Source: Streptomyces sp. NRRL B-1140 (GTDB lineage: Bacteria; Actinomycetota; Actinomycetes; Streptomycetales; Streptomycetaceae). Taken from it: 64,000 nucleotides of DNA. The DNA is taken from assembly GCF_001280065.1 (NCBI RefSeq), contig NZ_LGEA01000036.1, positions 124,001 to 188,000 of the forward strand. The letters run 5' to 3'. Below are positions 16,886 to 28,047 of the stretch, in pieces (positions within the stretch are counted from its first letter, which is position 1; every line of letters begins with the position of its first letter). A model generated the notes under the pieces. That model worked only from the letters and a program-made list of their open reading frames with translations. It did not search any database and was not told the origin of the DNA. The position numbers were made by a program, and so were the translations under genes.

Positions 16886-19333
16886 TCACCCCCGCAGTGT
16901 CTCCTCCAGCTTCCGCGCCACGGCCGCCGCCTCGTCCCCGGGCAGCGGCGCGCCTTCCGGGCCGGTCACGTAGAAGGCGTCGACCGCGTTGGCGCCGAGT
17001 GTCGAGACGTGGGCGCTGCGCACCCGCACGTTCGCGTCCTCCAGGGCGCGGCCGATGCGGAACAGCAGCCCCGGGGCGTCCTGGGAGCGGACCTCGATGA
17101 CCGTGGCGAGCCGGGAGGCGGCCGGGTGGACCGACACCCGGGCCGCGGGGGCGACCACGCCCCGGCGGCGCGGGTAGGCCGCGTCCCGTTCGGCGAGGCG
17201 GCCGGCGATGTCCAAGGAGCCGTCCAGGGCCCGGACGAGGTCCGAGCGCAGCCGGGCGGCCTGCGGCAGCGAGCCGTACTCGGCGGCGACGCGCCAGTCC
17301 AGCAGCAGGACGGAACCGTCCACGCCGTCCGGGAGGTGCAGGGAGCGCAGCTCGGCGGTGCGGACGGTCAGCCGGTGCACGGCGAGGACGCCGGCCACCG
17401 CGGGCAGCACCCCGGGCTGGTCGGGTACGGCGATGAGCAGCTCCACGCCGAGGGGCTCGGGGTCGCCGGACGGCTCCTGACCGGCGGGCGGCTCGGTCTG
17501 GGCCCGCAGCGAGAGCACCGGGCTGCCGGTCGCCGCGGCCTCCAGGGCGAGCCGCTCCTGCTCGGCGGTCGGCGCGGCCTCCTCGGGGTCGTCCGGGGCG
17601 TCCCCGGCGAGCACCGCCGAGACCCGTTTGACCAGGTCGGCGACGAGTGAGCCGCGCCAGGACGACCAGGCGGCCGGGCCGGTGGCGAGGGCGTCGGCCT
17701 CGGTGAGCGCGTGCAGCAGCTCCAGGGTGCCCTCGGAACCGACGGCCTCCGCGACGGAGCGCACGGTGGCCGGGTCCTCCAGGTCGCGCCGGGTGGCGGT
17801 GTCGATGAGCGTGAGGTGGTGCCGTACCAGGGTGGCGATCACGTTCACGTCGTGGCGGTCGAAGCCGATCCGGGTGGCCACGTCCTTGGCGATGATCTCG
17901 CCCGCCACCGAGTGGTCGCCGGGCCAGCCCTTGCCGATGTCGTGCAGCAGCGCGGCGACCAGCAGCAGGTCGGGGCGGCTGACCCGGCGGGTGAACTCGG
18001 AGGCGCGCACCGCGGTCTCGATGAGGTGCCGGTCGACGGTCCACAGGTGCACGGCGTTGCGCTGCGGGCGGCAGCGGACCCGCTCCCAGTCCGGCAGCAG
18101 CCGGGTGATCAGCCCCTCGGCCTCCAGCGCCTCCCAGACCTCGATGGTGGGACGCCCGGAGCCGAGCAGGGTGACGAGCTGTTCACGGGCCTCGGCGGGC
18201 CAGGGCGTGGGCAGCGGGCGCACGGTGGCCGCCAGGCGCCGTACGGCGTGCAGCGAGAGGGGAAGGCCGGCCTGCGCGGCGGCGGCCGCGGCGCGCAGCG
18301 GCAGTACGGGGTCGCGTTCGGGGCGCGCGGCGCGGGCGAGCACCACCTCGCCGTCCTGCTCGACCACGCCCTCGGCCAGCGGGGACCGCTCGGCGGTCGG
18401 TTTCCCGCCACCGAGCATGGCGCGCAGCCGGGGCCTCACAGCGCGCGACCGCAGGACGCGCCCCACCTCGCGCCAGGTGACGTCACTGGCGTACGAGATG
18501 ACACGGGCCGCCTCGTACACCTGCCGCAGCAGGGTGTCCGCGTCGAGCAGGCCCAGCTCGGCGGCCACCTGGTCCTGCTCCTGGAGGGCGAGCCGGTCGG
18601 TGGCGCGCCCGGTGGCCAGGTGCAGGGCGTCCCGGACGTCCAGGAGCCGGCGCCGGGCGTCGGCGAGGCCCTCGCGGGGCGCGTCGGCGAGCCAGGAGGC
18701 GGCGACGGCGCGCAGCGCGGTGGCATCGCGCAGTCCGCCGCGGGCCTCCTTCAGATCGGGTTCCAGCAGGTACTGCAGCTCGCCCTGGCGCTCGGCGCGT
18801 TCGGCACACAGTTCCTGCAGTTCGGGGAGGCGCTTGGGGGCCTGGTTGCGCCAGTCGGCCAGGACGGCCGTGCGCAGCGATGAGGTGAGGCCGAGGTCGC
18901 CGGCGATGTGCCGGGCGTCCAGCAGTCCGAGCTGCACCTTGAGGTCCTCACCGGCGGTCTTGCGGGCCTCGGCGGGGGTGCGGACGGAGTGGTCGAGGTC
19001 CAGGCCCAGGTCCCAGACGGGGTACCAGAGCCGGTCGGCCAGGGTGGCGACCGCCTTGGTGTCGCTGCCGTCGTGCAGCAGGAGCAGGTCGAGGTCGCTG
19101 CGCGGGGACAGCTCGCCGCGCCCGTAGCCGCCGACGGCGACGAGCGAGGCCCCGCGCAGCCCCTCGGCGCCCGCCGAGAACAGACCGGTGAGCCAGTCGT
19201 CCGTGAGTTCGGCCAGGGCCGCACGGCGCGGCGGCCCGGACCGCGTCTCCTCGGTGAGGAGACGCAGCCGGGCCGCCGCGTAGCCGCTGGGTCCCGAGTC
19301 CTCTGCTTCCTTCTGCACGTCCGTACCCGTCAC
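16886..19333 (-). CDS. glnD: GlnD, PII nucleotidyltransferase
   Basis: An 815-aa sensor enzyme. Domain order: nucleotidyltransferase with SLVAVGGYGRGELSPRSDLD (GG...D-x-D catalytic core), a GlnD-type PII-NTase region, an HD phosphohydrolase with LLVAALLHDIGKGWPGDHS, and two C-terminal ACT domains (LLIAVPDQPGVLPAVAGVL; IEVRSQDAPGLLFRIGRAL) that sense glutamine. In streptomycetes GlnD adenylylates GlnK rather than uridylylating it (established for S. coelicolor). The GTG at 19333 is chosen because AGGAG lies 7 nt upstream; the open frame reaches 19450 into glnK. Third gene of amtB-glnK-glnD. Confidence 0.94.
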   Translation of the reverse strand: MTGTDVQKEAEDSGPSGYAAARLRLLTEETRSGPPRRAALAELTDDWLTGLFSAGAEGLRGASLVAVGGYGRGELSPRSDLDLLLLHDGSDTKAVATLADRLWYPVWDLGLDLDHSVRTPAEARKTAGEDLKVQLGLLDARHIAGDLGLTSSLRTAVLADWRNQAPKRLPELQELCAERAERQGELQYLLEPDLKEARGGLRDATALRAVAASWLADAPREGLADARRRLLDVRDALHLATGRATDRLALQEQDQVAAELGLLDADTLLRQVYEAARVISYASDVTWREVGRVLRSRAVRPRLRAMLGGGKPTAERSPLAEGVVEQDGEVVLARAARPERDPVLPLRAAAAAAQAGLPLSLHAVRRLAATVRPLPTPWPAEAREQLVTLLGSGRPTIEVWEALEAEGLITRLLPDWERVRCRPQRNAVHLWTVDRHLIETAVRASEFTRRVSRPDLLLVAALLHDIGKGWPGDHSVAGEIIAKDVATRIGFDRHDVNVIATLVRHHLTLIDTATRRDLEDPATVRSVAEAVGSEGTLELLHALTEADALATGPAAWSSWRGSLVADLVKRVSAVLAGDAPDDPEEAAPTAEQERLALEAAATGSPVLSLRAQTEPPAGQEPSGDPEPLGVELLIAVPDQPGVLPAVAGVLAVHRLTVRTAELRSLHLPDGVDGSVLLLDWRVAAEYGSLPQAARLRSDLVRALDGSLDIAGRLAERDAAYPRRRGVVAPAARVSVHPAASRLATVIEVRSQDAPGLLFRIGRALEDANVRVRSAHVSTLGANAVDAFYVTGPEGAPLPGDEAAAVARKLEETLRG

Positions 19334-19370
19334 CCAGCGACTCCTGTTCCGTTGCCTGCCTCGAGGGTCT

Positions 19371-21059
<1,689 letters not shown>

Positions 21060-21164
21060 TCATTGGTACGGCCCCGTGCGGGCGAAGCCTCGAGCGGAAT
21101 GAGGGGTGGGCCGGTTATGCGCCACGAGATTGACGCAGCGCGGTTTCGGTCGGAGCCCCTCGTT

Positions 21165-21180
21165 GTTTCGCGACCGTGAC
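21165..21180 (-). promoter_or_regulatory. GlnR-binding box upstream of amtB
   Basis: On the minus strand the sequence reads GTCAC-GGTCGC-GAAAC, an exact match to the gTnAC-n6-GaAAC module of the actinobacterial nitrogen regulator GlnR. A second, looser copy lies just upstream (GTAAC at 21196-21200 with GAAC at 21189-21192). The box is about 120 bp from the amtB start. GlnR control of amtB is established in S. coelicolor; for this genome it is inferred from the site. Confidence 0.8.
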
Positions 21181-21384
21181 GAAGGCGCGTTCTGTGTTAC
21201 GCGTCGATGAACTGCCGGATGGCGGGCGAGCCGATCGTTATCGTGGCGCAACCTTCGGCTTTCAGGCAGCCGTGGGCGCACAGGCCGGCCGCGGCAGGCC
21301 TTCCGATGACCTGGCATGGGGGAGCCGAGTCGGGCAGTTCGGGAGGGCCGGCCGCGGCCGGGGTTCAGGAGGTCGGACGGCTTC

Positions 21385-22881
21385 TCAGACCGCCTCGGCG
21401 GTCTCGGGCAGTTCCGCCGCGAGCCGCTCGGTGAGGTCGACGACCTCGCCGAGGTCGCCGAATTCGCGGGCGGCGGTGTCGACCGTCTTCCGGATCCGGG
21501 TGTTGACGCGCTCGGAGCGGACCTTCTTGGCGACCTGCATGGCCTCCGTGGCGAAGACCGTGCTCCGCTCGGGCTCACGCTGGAGGAGGTGCACCGTGGC
21601 CATGCCGATCAGGTTCAGTGCGTACGAGCGCTGGTGCTCGCCGTCCTCGGCGAAGAGCTTCACGGCCCGGCTCATCAGGGGCTCGGCCAGCGAGGCGTAC
21701 GTGGGACTGCGGCCGGCGACGTAGGCGAGGTCGCGGTAGGAGTGGGAGTTCTCGCCGTGCAGTTCGGCCTCGGAGAAGAAGCGGATCCAGTCGGGGTCGG
21801 GCTCGTCCCACTCGTCGGCCTCGGAGAAGGTGTCCTCGGCCATCCGCACCGCCCGCTTGCACTTGCCGGGCTGGCCCATGTTGGCGTAGGCGCGGGCCTC
21901 CATCGCATACAGCATCGACTGAGTGCGCGGGCCGGCGCAGTCGCGGCTGCCGTACTGCGCGAGGTGGATCAGCTCCAGCGCGTCGTCGGGCCGGCCGAGG
22001 TGGATCATCTGGCGGCTCATGCTGGACAGCACGTACGAGCCGAGCGGCCGGTCACCGGCCTCCTTGGCGGCGTGCAGCGCGAGGACGAAGTACTTCTGCG
22101 CGGTCGGCTGGAGCCCGATGTCGTACGACATCCAGCCGGCCAGCTCGGCGAGCTCGGCGGCGACCTTGAACAGGCGCCGGGTGGTCGACTCCGGCTGGGG
22201 CTCCTGAAGGAGGTCCGTCACCTCGTGCAACTGTCCGACGACCGCCTTGCGGCGCAGGCCACCGCCGCACTGGGCGTCCCACTGGCGGAACATCACCGTC
22301 GTGGACTCCAGGAGGTCCAGCTCCGGCTTGGAGAGCCGGCCGCGGGCGCGCCCGGAGCCGCCCGCGGACCCGGGCTCGGAACGCGGGGCCGGGGGTGAGG
22401 GGACGAGCCAGCGCTGCATGGGCTCGATGAGGGCCGGGCCCGCGGAGAGGGCCAGCGAGCTCCCGAGGAAGCCGCGCCGCGCCAGCATCAGGTCGCTGCG
22501 CGAGAACTCGCTGAGCAGAGCCACGGTCTGCGGGCCCGTCCAGGGCAGGTCGACGCCGGTCGCGGAGGGCGACTGGCGCGCGGTGCGCAGGCCCAGGTCC
22601 TCGACGGAGACGACGACGCCGAAGCGTTCGGAGAACAGCTCGGACAGGATCCTGGGGATCGGCTCGCGGGGGTTCTCTCCGTCGAGCCAGCGGCGCACCC
22701 GCGAGGTGTCCGTGGAGATGTGGTTGGCGCCCAATTGCCGTGCCCGGCGGTTGACCTGGCGGGCGAGCTCGCCCTTGGACCAGCCGCTGCGCACGAACCA
22801 CGAGGTGAGCAGCTCGTTGGGGCGCTTGTCAGTGTGCGTCGCGCTCGCAGCGTTCGTTCCGCTTCCGCCGTTGCCGCTCAC
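21385..22881 (-). CDS. nsdA: NsdA-type developmental regulator (TPR-like)
   Basis: A 498-aa protein that I recognise as the NsdA family, a negative regulator of sporulation and antibiotic production in S. coelicolor. The N-terminal ~90 residues resemble a helix-turn-helix region (KGELARQVNRRARQLGANHI, TSRVRRWLDGENPREPIPRI). A short hydrophobic stretch (GFLGSSLALSAGPALIEPM) follows, and the C-terminal 300 residues are helical TPR-like repeats (LGRPDDALELIHLAQYGS, YANMGQPGKCKRAVRMAED). The GTG at 22881 gives VSGNGGSGTN; the frame is open to 22926, so the start is uncertain. It is divergent from the primase-like gene. Confidence 0.85.
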   Translation of the reverse strand: MSGNGGSGTNAASATHTDKRPNELLTSWFVRSGWSKGELARQVNRRARQLGANHISTDTSRVRRWLDGENPREPIPRILSELFSERFGVVVSVEDLGLRTARQSPSATGVDLPWTGPQTVALLSEFSRSDLMLARRGFLGSSLALSAGPALIEPMQRWLVPSPPAPRSEPGSAGGSGRARGRLSKPELDLLESTTVMFRQWDAQCGGGLRRKAVVGQLHEVTDLLQEPQPESTTRRLFKVAAELAELAGWMSYDIGLQPTAQKYFVLALHAAKEAGDRPLGSYVLSSMSRQMIHLGRPDDALELIHLAQYGSRDCAGPRTQSMLYAMEARAYANMGQPGKCKRAVRMAEDTFSEADEWDEPDPDWIRFFSEAELHGENSHSYRDLAYVAGRSPTYASLAEPLMSRAVKLFAEDGEHQRSYALNLIGMATVHLLQREPERSTVFATEAMQVAKKVRSERVNTRIRKTVDTAAREFGDLGEVVDLTERLAAELPETAEAV

Positions 22882-23325
22882 TGGAACGCCCCCATCCCTG
22901 AGACCACTTGTCGCCGAGTGCGCCAAGCCCCATCAGCATGCCGGTTCGTACGGCCGTCCGTCCGCCCCTTGTCACCCTTCGAACGGAATGACGACTTGCC
23001 TCCGGCATACCCACGAGCGGATGTACCCCCAGGGCTCGTGCACACACAGTAATCCTACGATCACCCGTCCAACCACGGCTCATGCGGAAACGCCACCATT
23101 CGCCACCCCTTCGAATGAACTCATGTACGCCTGGGCGCGATTCACTTGACACAGCACTCCCAGGAGTGGGTGCAGCGATGCACTCGGGGGCGCGTGTCAC
23201 CGAACACGCCACCCCGAGCGCATCCGGGCGCCGAGTGGGCGGGCCGCCACCGGGAAGGCGGAAACAGAGAGTCACGCACCGCGTCCGCTGCGTAACCACC
23301 GGGCGCCGGACCCGTTGGAGGGGGC
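22882..23325. other. Intergenic region between nsdA and the primase-like gene
   Basis: This 444-bp gap holds the two divergent promoters. A TTGACA at 23146-23151 could be a -35 for the plus-strand gene, and the next bases contain the small palindrome CACTCC-CA-GGAGTG (23155-23168), but no convincing -10 follows. The ORFs that cross this region have no family features and are not genes in my reading. Confidence 0.4.
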
Positions 23326-23988
23326 ATGGGCTTCACGATCGGCAGCAACCGTGGCATGCGCGACATCCGGTCCGGCTCACGCCGCCGCCGCGCGTCGGAC
23401 TGCACGGCCGTGGCCGAGTACACCGGACTGTGGGGCTGGGACGTGGTGCCGGGCGCCCGGGCCTCGGCCGGTACCTGCTCCTGCGGTTGCGGCGACTGCC
23501 CCGAGCCGGGCGCCCATCCGCTCGACTTCGCGCCGGTTCTCGCGGCCGGGGCGACGCTGGACGTCGTGACACGGACGTGGGGCGAGTTCCCCGGCGCCTC
23601 GGTGATGCTGCCGGTCGGCGGGGCGTTCGACGTCATCGAGGTGGCCGAGCCCGCCGGCTGCCGCGCGCTGGCCCGGCTGGAGCGCATGGGCCTGCCCGTC
23701 GGCCCGGTAGCGGCGACCCCGGACGGTCGTGCGCACTTCTTCGTCGCCCCCGGCGCCGCCGCCGATCTGCCCGGGCTGCTCTACCGCATGGGCTGGGACG
23801 ACCCGGACTCCCTCGACCTGCGCGGCCTCGGCCCGGGCGCGTACATCACGGCACCGCCCTCCGACCGCGGCGGCCTGGGCCCCGTGCGCTGGCTGCGCTC
23901 CCCCGCCCTCGACTCGGCGTCCCGGCCGCCGGAGGCCCGTCTGATGCTGGGCACGCTGGCGTACGTGGCCCACCGGTCGCGGGCCTAG
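23326..23988 (+). CDS. Primase/polymerase-like protein (AEP N-terminal domain family)
   Basis: A 220-aa actinobacterial protein related to the N-terminal domain of bifunctional DNA primase-polymerases. Family traits: WGWDVVPGARASAGTCSCGC followed by DCPEPGAHPL (the cysteine/His knuckle), VMLPVGGAFDVIEVAEPAG, and GPGAYITAPPSDRGGLGPVR. The catalytic acidic pair of active AEP enzymes (h-D-h-D) is replaced here by DVIEVAE, so polymerase activity is doubtful and a regulatory or DNA-binding role is more likely. Single gene, divergent from nsdA, ending in a strong hairpin before ftsY. Confidence 0.75.
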   Translation: MGFTIGSNRGMRDIRSGSRRRRASDCTAVAEYTGLWGWDVVPGARASAGTCSCGCGDCPEPGAHPLDFAPVLAAGATLDVVTRTWGEFPGASVMLPVGGAFDVIEVAEPAGCRALARLERMGLPVGPVAATPDGRAHFFVAPGAAADLPGLLYRMGWDDPDSLDLRGLGPGAYITAPPSDRGGLGPVRWLRSPALDSASRPPEARLMLGTLAYVAHRSRA

Positions 23989-24024
23989 CCCGCCACGACA
24001 CAGGCCCGCACGGCGAACGGACAC

Positions 24025-24079
24025 GCACGGCGAAGCGCCCGGCCCCGACCGGATCCCGGGGGCGGGCGCTTCGCCGTGC
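24025..24079. terminator. Strong hairpin between the primase-like gene and ftsY
   Basis: Arms GCACGGCGAAGCGCCCG (24025-24041) and CGGGCGCTTCGCCGTGC (24063-24079) pair perfectly over 17 bp around a 21-nt G/C-rich loop. It sits between convergent genes and can stop transcription from both sides. Confidence 0.85.
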
Positions 24080-24120
24080 ACGTACGACTTTCGTAGGTGA
24101 ATCCTCGGTGGGTGCCGAGC

Positions 24121-25320
24121 TCACTCTCCGATAAGGGCGTCAACGAACGCCTCCGGCTCGAACGGCGCCAGGTCGTCCGCGCCCTCGCCGAGCCCGACGA
24201 GCTTGACCGGGACGCCCAGCTCGCGCTGGACCGCGACCACGATGCCGCCCTTGGCCGTGCCGTCGAGCTTGGTGAGCACGATGCCGGTGATGTCGACGAC
24301 CTCGGAGAAGACGCGGGCCTGGACCAGGCCGTTCTGACCGGTGGTGGCGTCCAGGACGAGCAGCACTTCGTCGACGGGGGCCTGCTTCTCCACGACCCGC
24401 TTGACCTTGCCGAGCTCGTCCATGAGTCCGGTCTTGGTGTGCAGGCGGCCGGCGGTGTCGATGAGCACGACGTTCGCACCCATCTCCTTGCCCTCCTTGA
24501 CCGCGTCGAAGGCCACGGAGGCCGGGTCGCCGCCCTCCGGCCCGCGCACGGTGTGGGCGCCGACGCGCTCGCCCCAGGTCTGGAGCTGGTCGGCGGCCGC
24601 GGCACGGAAGGTGTCGGCGGCGCCGAGCACGACGCTCTGGCCGTCGGCCACCAGGACGCGGGCGAGCTTGCCGGTGGTGGTGGTCTTGCCGGTGCCGTTG
24701 ACGCCGACGACCATGACGATGCCCGGCTTGCGGTCCTCCGGCTCGGTCTTGACCGCACGGTCCAGGTCGCGGCCGACCAGCGTGACCAGTTCCTCGCGGA
24801 GCAGCGTGCGCAGTTCCTCGGGTGTGCGGGTGCCGAGCACCTTCACACGCTCGCGCAGCCGCTCGACCAGCTCCTGGGTGGGCTGCACGCCGACGTCCGC
24901 GGTGAGCAGCGTGTCCTCGATCTCCTCCCAGGTGTCCTCGTCGAGGTGCTCACGCGACAGCAGGGTGAGCAGCCCCTTGCCGAGGGCGTTCTGCGAGCGG
25001 GAGAGCCGGGTCCGCAGCCGGACCAGGCGGCCGGCGGTGGGCTCCGGGATCTCGATCTGGGGAGCTTCGGCGGGCGGCTCCTCGACTACGACCGGAGCCG
25101 AGCCGTCCGGGAGATCCACCTCCTCGATGGTGCGCCGCGGTTCCTCCCGCGGCGTCTCGGCCTCGTCGCCGACGTGCGGCTCGGCCGGTGGGGCGGTGAT
25201 GTCGGGCGCTGCGGGCGGGGGCGGGGGCAGCTGCTTCTTGCGCCGGCTGCCGACGATGAGCCCGCCGAGCGCGCCGAGCACGACCACGGCGATGACTACA
25301 GCAAGGATGACGATGTCCAT
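24121..25320 (-). CDS. ftsY: Signal recognition particle receptor FtsY
   Basis: A 399-aa SRP receptor. Unusually for an E. coli-based view but normal for actinobacteria, it has a true N-terminal membrane helix ([20 protein letters not shown]) followed by a basic GSRRKK and a Pro/Glu-rich acidic linker. The NG domain has G1 [19 protein letters not shown]3 [18 protein letters not shown] and G4 [11 protein letters not shown], ending [19 protein letters not shown]. The ATG at 25320 is chosen to start with the helix; an ATG at 25341 would add seven residues. It receives the ribosome-Ffh complex at the membrane. Confidence 0.94.
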   Translation of the reverse strand: MDIVILAVVIAVVVLGALGGLIVGSRRKKQLPPPPPAAPDITAPPAEPHVGDEAETPREEPRRTIEEVDLPDGSAPVVVEEPPAEAPQIEIPEPTAGRLVRLRTRLSRSQNALGKGLLTLLSREHLDEDTWEEIEDTLLTADVGVQPTQELVERLRERVKVLGTRTPEELRTLLREELVTLVGRDLDRAVKTEPEDRKPGIVMVVGVNGTGKTTTTGKLARVLVADGQSVVLGAADTFRAAAADQLQTWGERVGAHTVRGPEGGDPASVAFDAVKEGKEMGANVVLIDTAGRLHTKTGLMDELGKVKRVVEKQAPVDEVLLVLDATTGQNGLVQARVFSEVVDITGIVLTKLDGTAKGGIVVAVQRELGVPVKLVGLGEGADDLAPFEPEAFVDALIGE

Positions 25321-25471
25321 AACGGGTCCAGTATCAGTCATGGGCCCGCGGGTCACCCCGCGCGCACCGCCCCACCGGGCCGGGCGCCGCCGGATCTGCG
25401 CACCCCTGGATGTCTGACGCATCGTCAGCTAACGTCCCCCGGACACCCGCCCGGCGGAGGGAGACGCCCCC

Positions 25472-26443
25472 ATGCCCGTCACGGTCGCACGCTTCAATCT
25501 CGTCGCCCCCGGGGCGACGCCCGCCGAGCTCGGTGCCCGCTACCGGGCGGCCCTGGAGATGGCCGCGTACGCCGACGACCGGGGTGTGAGCACCGTGCAG
25601 ACGGAGGAACACCACGGGGCGGACAACAACTGGCTGCCGTCGCCGTTCGCCTTCGCGGGGGCGGTCTTCGGCGCGACCCGGCGTGTCGCGGTGACCGTCT
25701 CGGCGGTCATCGGCCCGCTGCACGACCCGCTGCGGCTGGCCGAGGAGATCGCCGTGCTGGACCTGCTGAGCGACGGCCGGCTGGTGACGGTCGCCGGGAT
25801 CGGATACCGGCCCGAGGAGTACGAGCAGTTCGGCGTGGACTTCGCCCGGCGCGGGAAACTCCAGGACGAGCTGCTGGAGACGCTGCTGGCGGCGTGGACG
25901 GGCGAGCCCTTCTCCTACCGGGGTCGCACGGTCCGTGTCACCCCGCGCCCTTGCACCGAACCGCACCCGCTGCTCCTGGTCGGCGGCTCGTCCCGGGCGG
26001 CCGCCCGCCGCGCCGCCCGGCTCGGGCTGCCGTTCTTCCCGAGCGCGCACCTGCCGGAGCTGGAGGCGTACTACAAGGAGCGGCTGGTCGAGTACGGCAC
26101 CGAGGGCTGGGTGATGATGCCCGCCGCCGAGACGCCCCTGCTGCACGTGGCGGAGGATCCGGACCGGGCCTGGGCGCGGTACGGCCGGCACTTCCTGCAC
26201 GAGGCCCGGACGTACGCCTCCTGGCAGCCGGGCGGGATGCGCTCGGCGGTGAAGTCGGCCGCGGCGACGGTCGGGGAGCTGCGCGCGGAGGGCGTGTACC
26301 GGATCCTCACCCCGCAGGCGTGCGCGGCGCTGGGGCTGGAGTCCTATGTCCTGCATCCGCTGGCGGGCGGGATGCCGGTGGAGGAGGGGTGGCGCAGCCT
26401 GCAGCTGTTCTGCGAGGAGGTGCTGCCCCGGCTGGCCGGGTGA
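25472..26443 (+). CDS. LLM-class flavin-dependent oxidoreductase
   Basis: A 323-aa luciferase-like monooxygenase (TIM-barrel). Signature stretches: YADDRGVSTVQTEEHHGADN, SAVIGPLHDPLRLAEEIAVL, DLLSDGRLVTVAGIGYRPEE and a LLVGGSSRAAARRAARLGLP cofactor strand. The family uses FMN or F420; the sequence does not decide which. The cofC gene elsewhere in the window shows the host can make F420. A GGAGGGAG lies about 10 nt upstream of the ATG. Divergent from ftsY; substrate unknown. Confidence 0.85.
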   Translation: MPVTVARFNLVAPGATPAELGARYRAALEMAAYADDRGVSTVQTEEHHGADNNWLPSPFAFAGAVFGATRRVAVTVSAVIGPLHDPLRLAEEIAVLDLLSDGRLVTVAGIGYRPEEYEQFGVDFARRGKLQDELLETLLAAWTGEPFSYRGRTVRVTPRPCTEPHPLLLVGGSSRAAARRAARLGLPFFPSAHLPELEAYYKERLVEYGTEGWVMMPAAETPLLHVAEDPDRAWARYGRHFLHEARTYASWQPGGMRSAVKSAAATVGELRAEGVYRILTPQACAALGLESYVLHPLAGGMPVEEGWRSLQLFCEEVLPRLAG

Positions 26444-26452
26444 GACGACGGA

Positions 26453-26493
26453 CCGCCGCCCCGGCTCGGGCAGTGGCCGAACCGGGGCGGCGG
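26453..26493. terminator. Hairpin between the oxidoreductase gene and glcP
   Basis: Arms CCGCCGCCCCGG (26453-26464) and CCGGGGCGGCGG (26482-26493) pair perfectly over 12 bp. A second imperfect GGGGAGA/TCTCCCC stem follows at about 26503-26539. The two convergent genes end on either side. Confidence 0.75.
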
Positions 26494-26551
26494 CGGGTCA
26501 CGGGGAGAGGGGCAGCGGGGACTTGGCCCTTCTCCCCGAGTCTCGGGAGGA

Positions 26552-27970
26552 CTAGCCCATCTCCTCCAGGGCCTTGCCCTTGGTCTCATTGACGAACTTC
26601 AGGACGAACGGGATCGAGAGCGCGGCGAAGACGGTGTAGATCACGTAGGTCGCGGAGAGGTTCCAGTCGGCCAGCGACGGGAAGCTCGCGGTGATGGCCC
26701 AGTTGGCGATCCACTGCGCGGCGGCGGCCACACCCAGGGCGGCGGCGCGGATCCGGTTCGGGAACATCTCGCCGAGCATGACCCAGACGACCACGCCCCA
26801 GGACAGGGCGAAGAAGAGGACGAAGACGTGCGCGGCGATCAGGGCGATCCAGCCCTGCGTGGCCGGCAGCTTGCCGTCGACGAGGTGGTGGGAGAACGCC
26901 CAGGCCTCCAGCGCCAGACCGACGACCATGCCGACCGAGCCGATGATCGCGAGCGGCCGGCGGCCGATGCGGTCGACGAAGATCATCGCGATGACGGTGC
27001 CGACGATGTTGATGATCGACGTGGTGAAGGAGTAGAAGAACGAGTCCGCGGGGTCGACGCCGACCGACTGCCACAGCGTCGCCGAGTAGTAGAACGCGAC
27101 GTTGATGCCGACGAACTGCTGGAAGACCGACAGGCCGATGCCGATCCAGACGATCGGCTTGAAGAAGAAGCCGCCACCGAGCAGGTCCTTGAAGCTCGAC
27201 TTGTGCTCGCTCTTCATGGCGCCCTCGATCTCGGCGACACGGGCGTTCAGGTCGACGTCCTTGCCCTCGACCTCAGTGAGGATCTCCCGGGCGCGCTCGT
27301 GCTTGCCGACGGAGATGAGGAAGCGCGGGGACTCGGGGATGGCGAAGGAGAGCAGGCCGTAGAGGACGGCCGGGACGACCATGACGCCGAGCATGACCTG
27401 CCAGGCCTCCAGGCCCATCAGCTTGCCGCGCTGGTCACCGTCGGCGGCGTTCAGCAGACCCCAGTTGACCAGCTGCGACACGGCGATGCCGATGACGATG
27501 GCGGCCTGCTGGAAGGAGCCGAGCCGGCCGCGGTAGGCGGGCGGGGCGACCTCGGCGATGTAGGCCGGGCCGATCACGGAGGCCATGCCGATGGCGAAGC
27601 CGCCGACGACCCGCCAGAAGGCGAGGTCCCACAGCGCGAAGGGCAGCGCGGAGCCGACGGCGCTGACGGTGAAGAGCGCCGCGGCGATCTGCATGCACCG
27701 GATGCGGCCGATGCGGTCGGCTATGCGGCCGGCGGTGGCGGCGCCAACGGCGCAGCCGATGAGGGCGATGGCGATGACCTGGGCGAGGGCCGCGGATCCG
27801 ACGTCGTAGCGGTCACGGATGGCCTCGACGGCGCCGTTGATCACGGAGCTGTCGTAGCCGAAGAGGAAACCGCCCATCGCGGCCGCCGCCGCGATGAAGA
27901 TGACGTGCCCGAGATGATCGGGGTGAGCCGTCCTGGCTCCTGACTTGGGTGCCTGCGCTGTGCTGGTCAC
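26552..27970 (-). CDS. glcP: Glucose permease GlcP (MFS, sugar porter family)
   Basis: A 472-aa proton-coupled sugar symporter with 12 membrane helices. Sugar-porter signatures: GGFLFGYDSSVINGAVEAI in helix 1, GRIADRIGRIRCMQ (loop 2-3), ESPRFLISVGKHERAREIL (mid loop PESPR), FQQFVGINVAFYYSATLW in helix 7, DRIGRRPLAIIG (loop 8-9) and the C-terminal NETKGKALEEMG (PETKG equivalent). The GTG at 27970 is preceded by GAGGAG at ideal spacing; it gives the same 472-aa length I associate with S. coelicolor GlcP, the main glucose transporter. Repeats in its upstream region suggest sugar-dependent control. Confidence 0.93.
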   Translation of the reverse strand: MTSTAQAPKSGARTAHPDHLGHVIFIAAAAAMGGFLFGYDSSVINGAVEAIRDRYDVGSAALAQVIAIALIGCAVGAATAGRIADRIGRIRCMQIAAALFTVSAVGSALPFALWDLAFWRVVGGFAIGMASVIGPAYIAEVAPPAYRGRLGSFQQAAIVIGIAVSQLVNWGLLNAADGDQRGKLMGLEAWQVMLGVMVVPAVLYGLLSFAIPESPRFLISVGKHERAREILTEVEGKDVDLNARVAEIEGAMKSEHKSSFKDLLGGGFFFKPIVWIGIGLSVFQQFVGINVAFYYSATLWQSVGVDPADSFFYSFTTSIINIVGTVIAMIFVDRIGRRPLAIIGSVGMVVGLALEAWAFSHHLVDGKLPATQGWIALIAAHVFVLFFALSWGVVVWVMLGEMFPNRIRAAALGVAAAAQWIANWAITASFPSLADWNLSATYVIYTVFAALSIPFVLKFVNETKGKALEEMG

Positions 27971-28027
27971 GTGTACTCCTCGGGCCACCGGCAACGCTGC
28001 CGGAGGGGATCAGCCCTTCGAGGTGCC

Positions 28028-28047
28028 ACCTGAAGGTACCTGAAGGT
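28028..28047. repeat. Tandem direct repeat in the glcP promoter region
   Basis: Two perfect head-to-tail copies of ACCTGAAGGT occupy 28028-28037 and 28038-28047, about 60 bp upstream of the glcP start. Farther upstream are related inverted motifs: CTTC-AAGTTTC-GAAG near 28073-28087 and TTCAA-GTG-TTGAA near 28139-28151. The local AT content is high. They are candidate operators for glcP; the regulator is unknown. Confidence 0.55.

Noticed and set aside
22829..23299. Minus-strand open frame in the nsdA upstream region as a possible extra gene
   Set aside because: Arg/Gly/Ser-rich, no Shine-Dalgarno, overlaps the divergent promoter zone; not recognisable.
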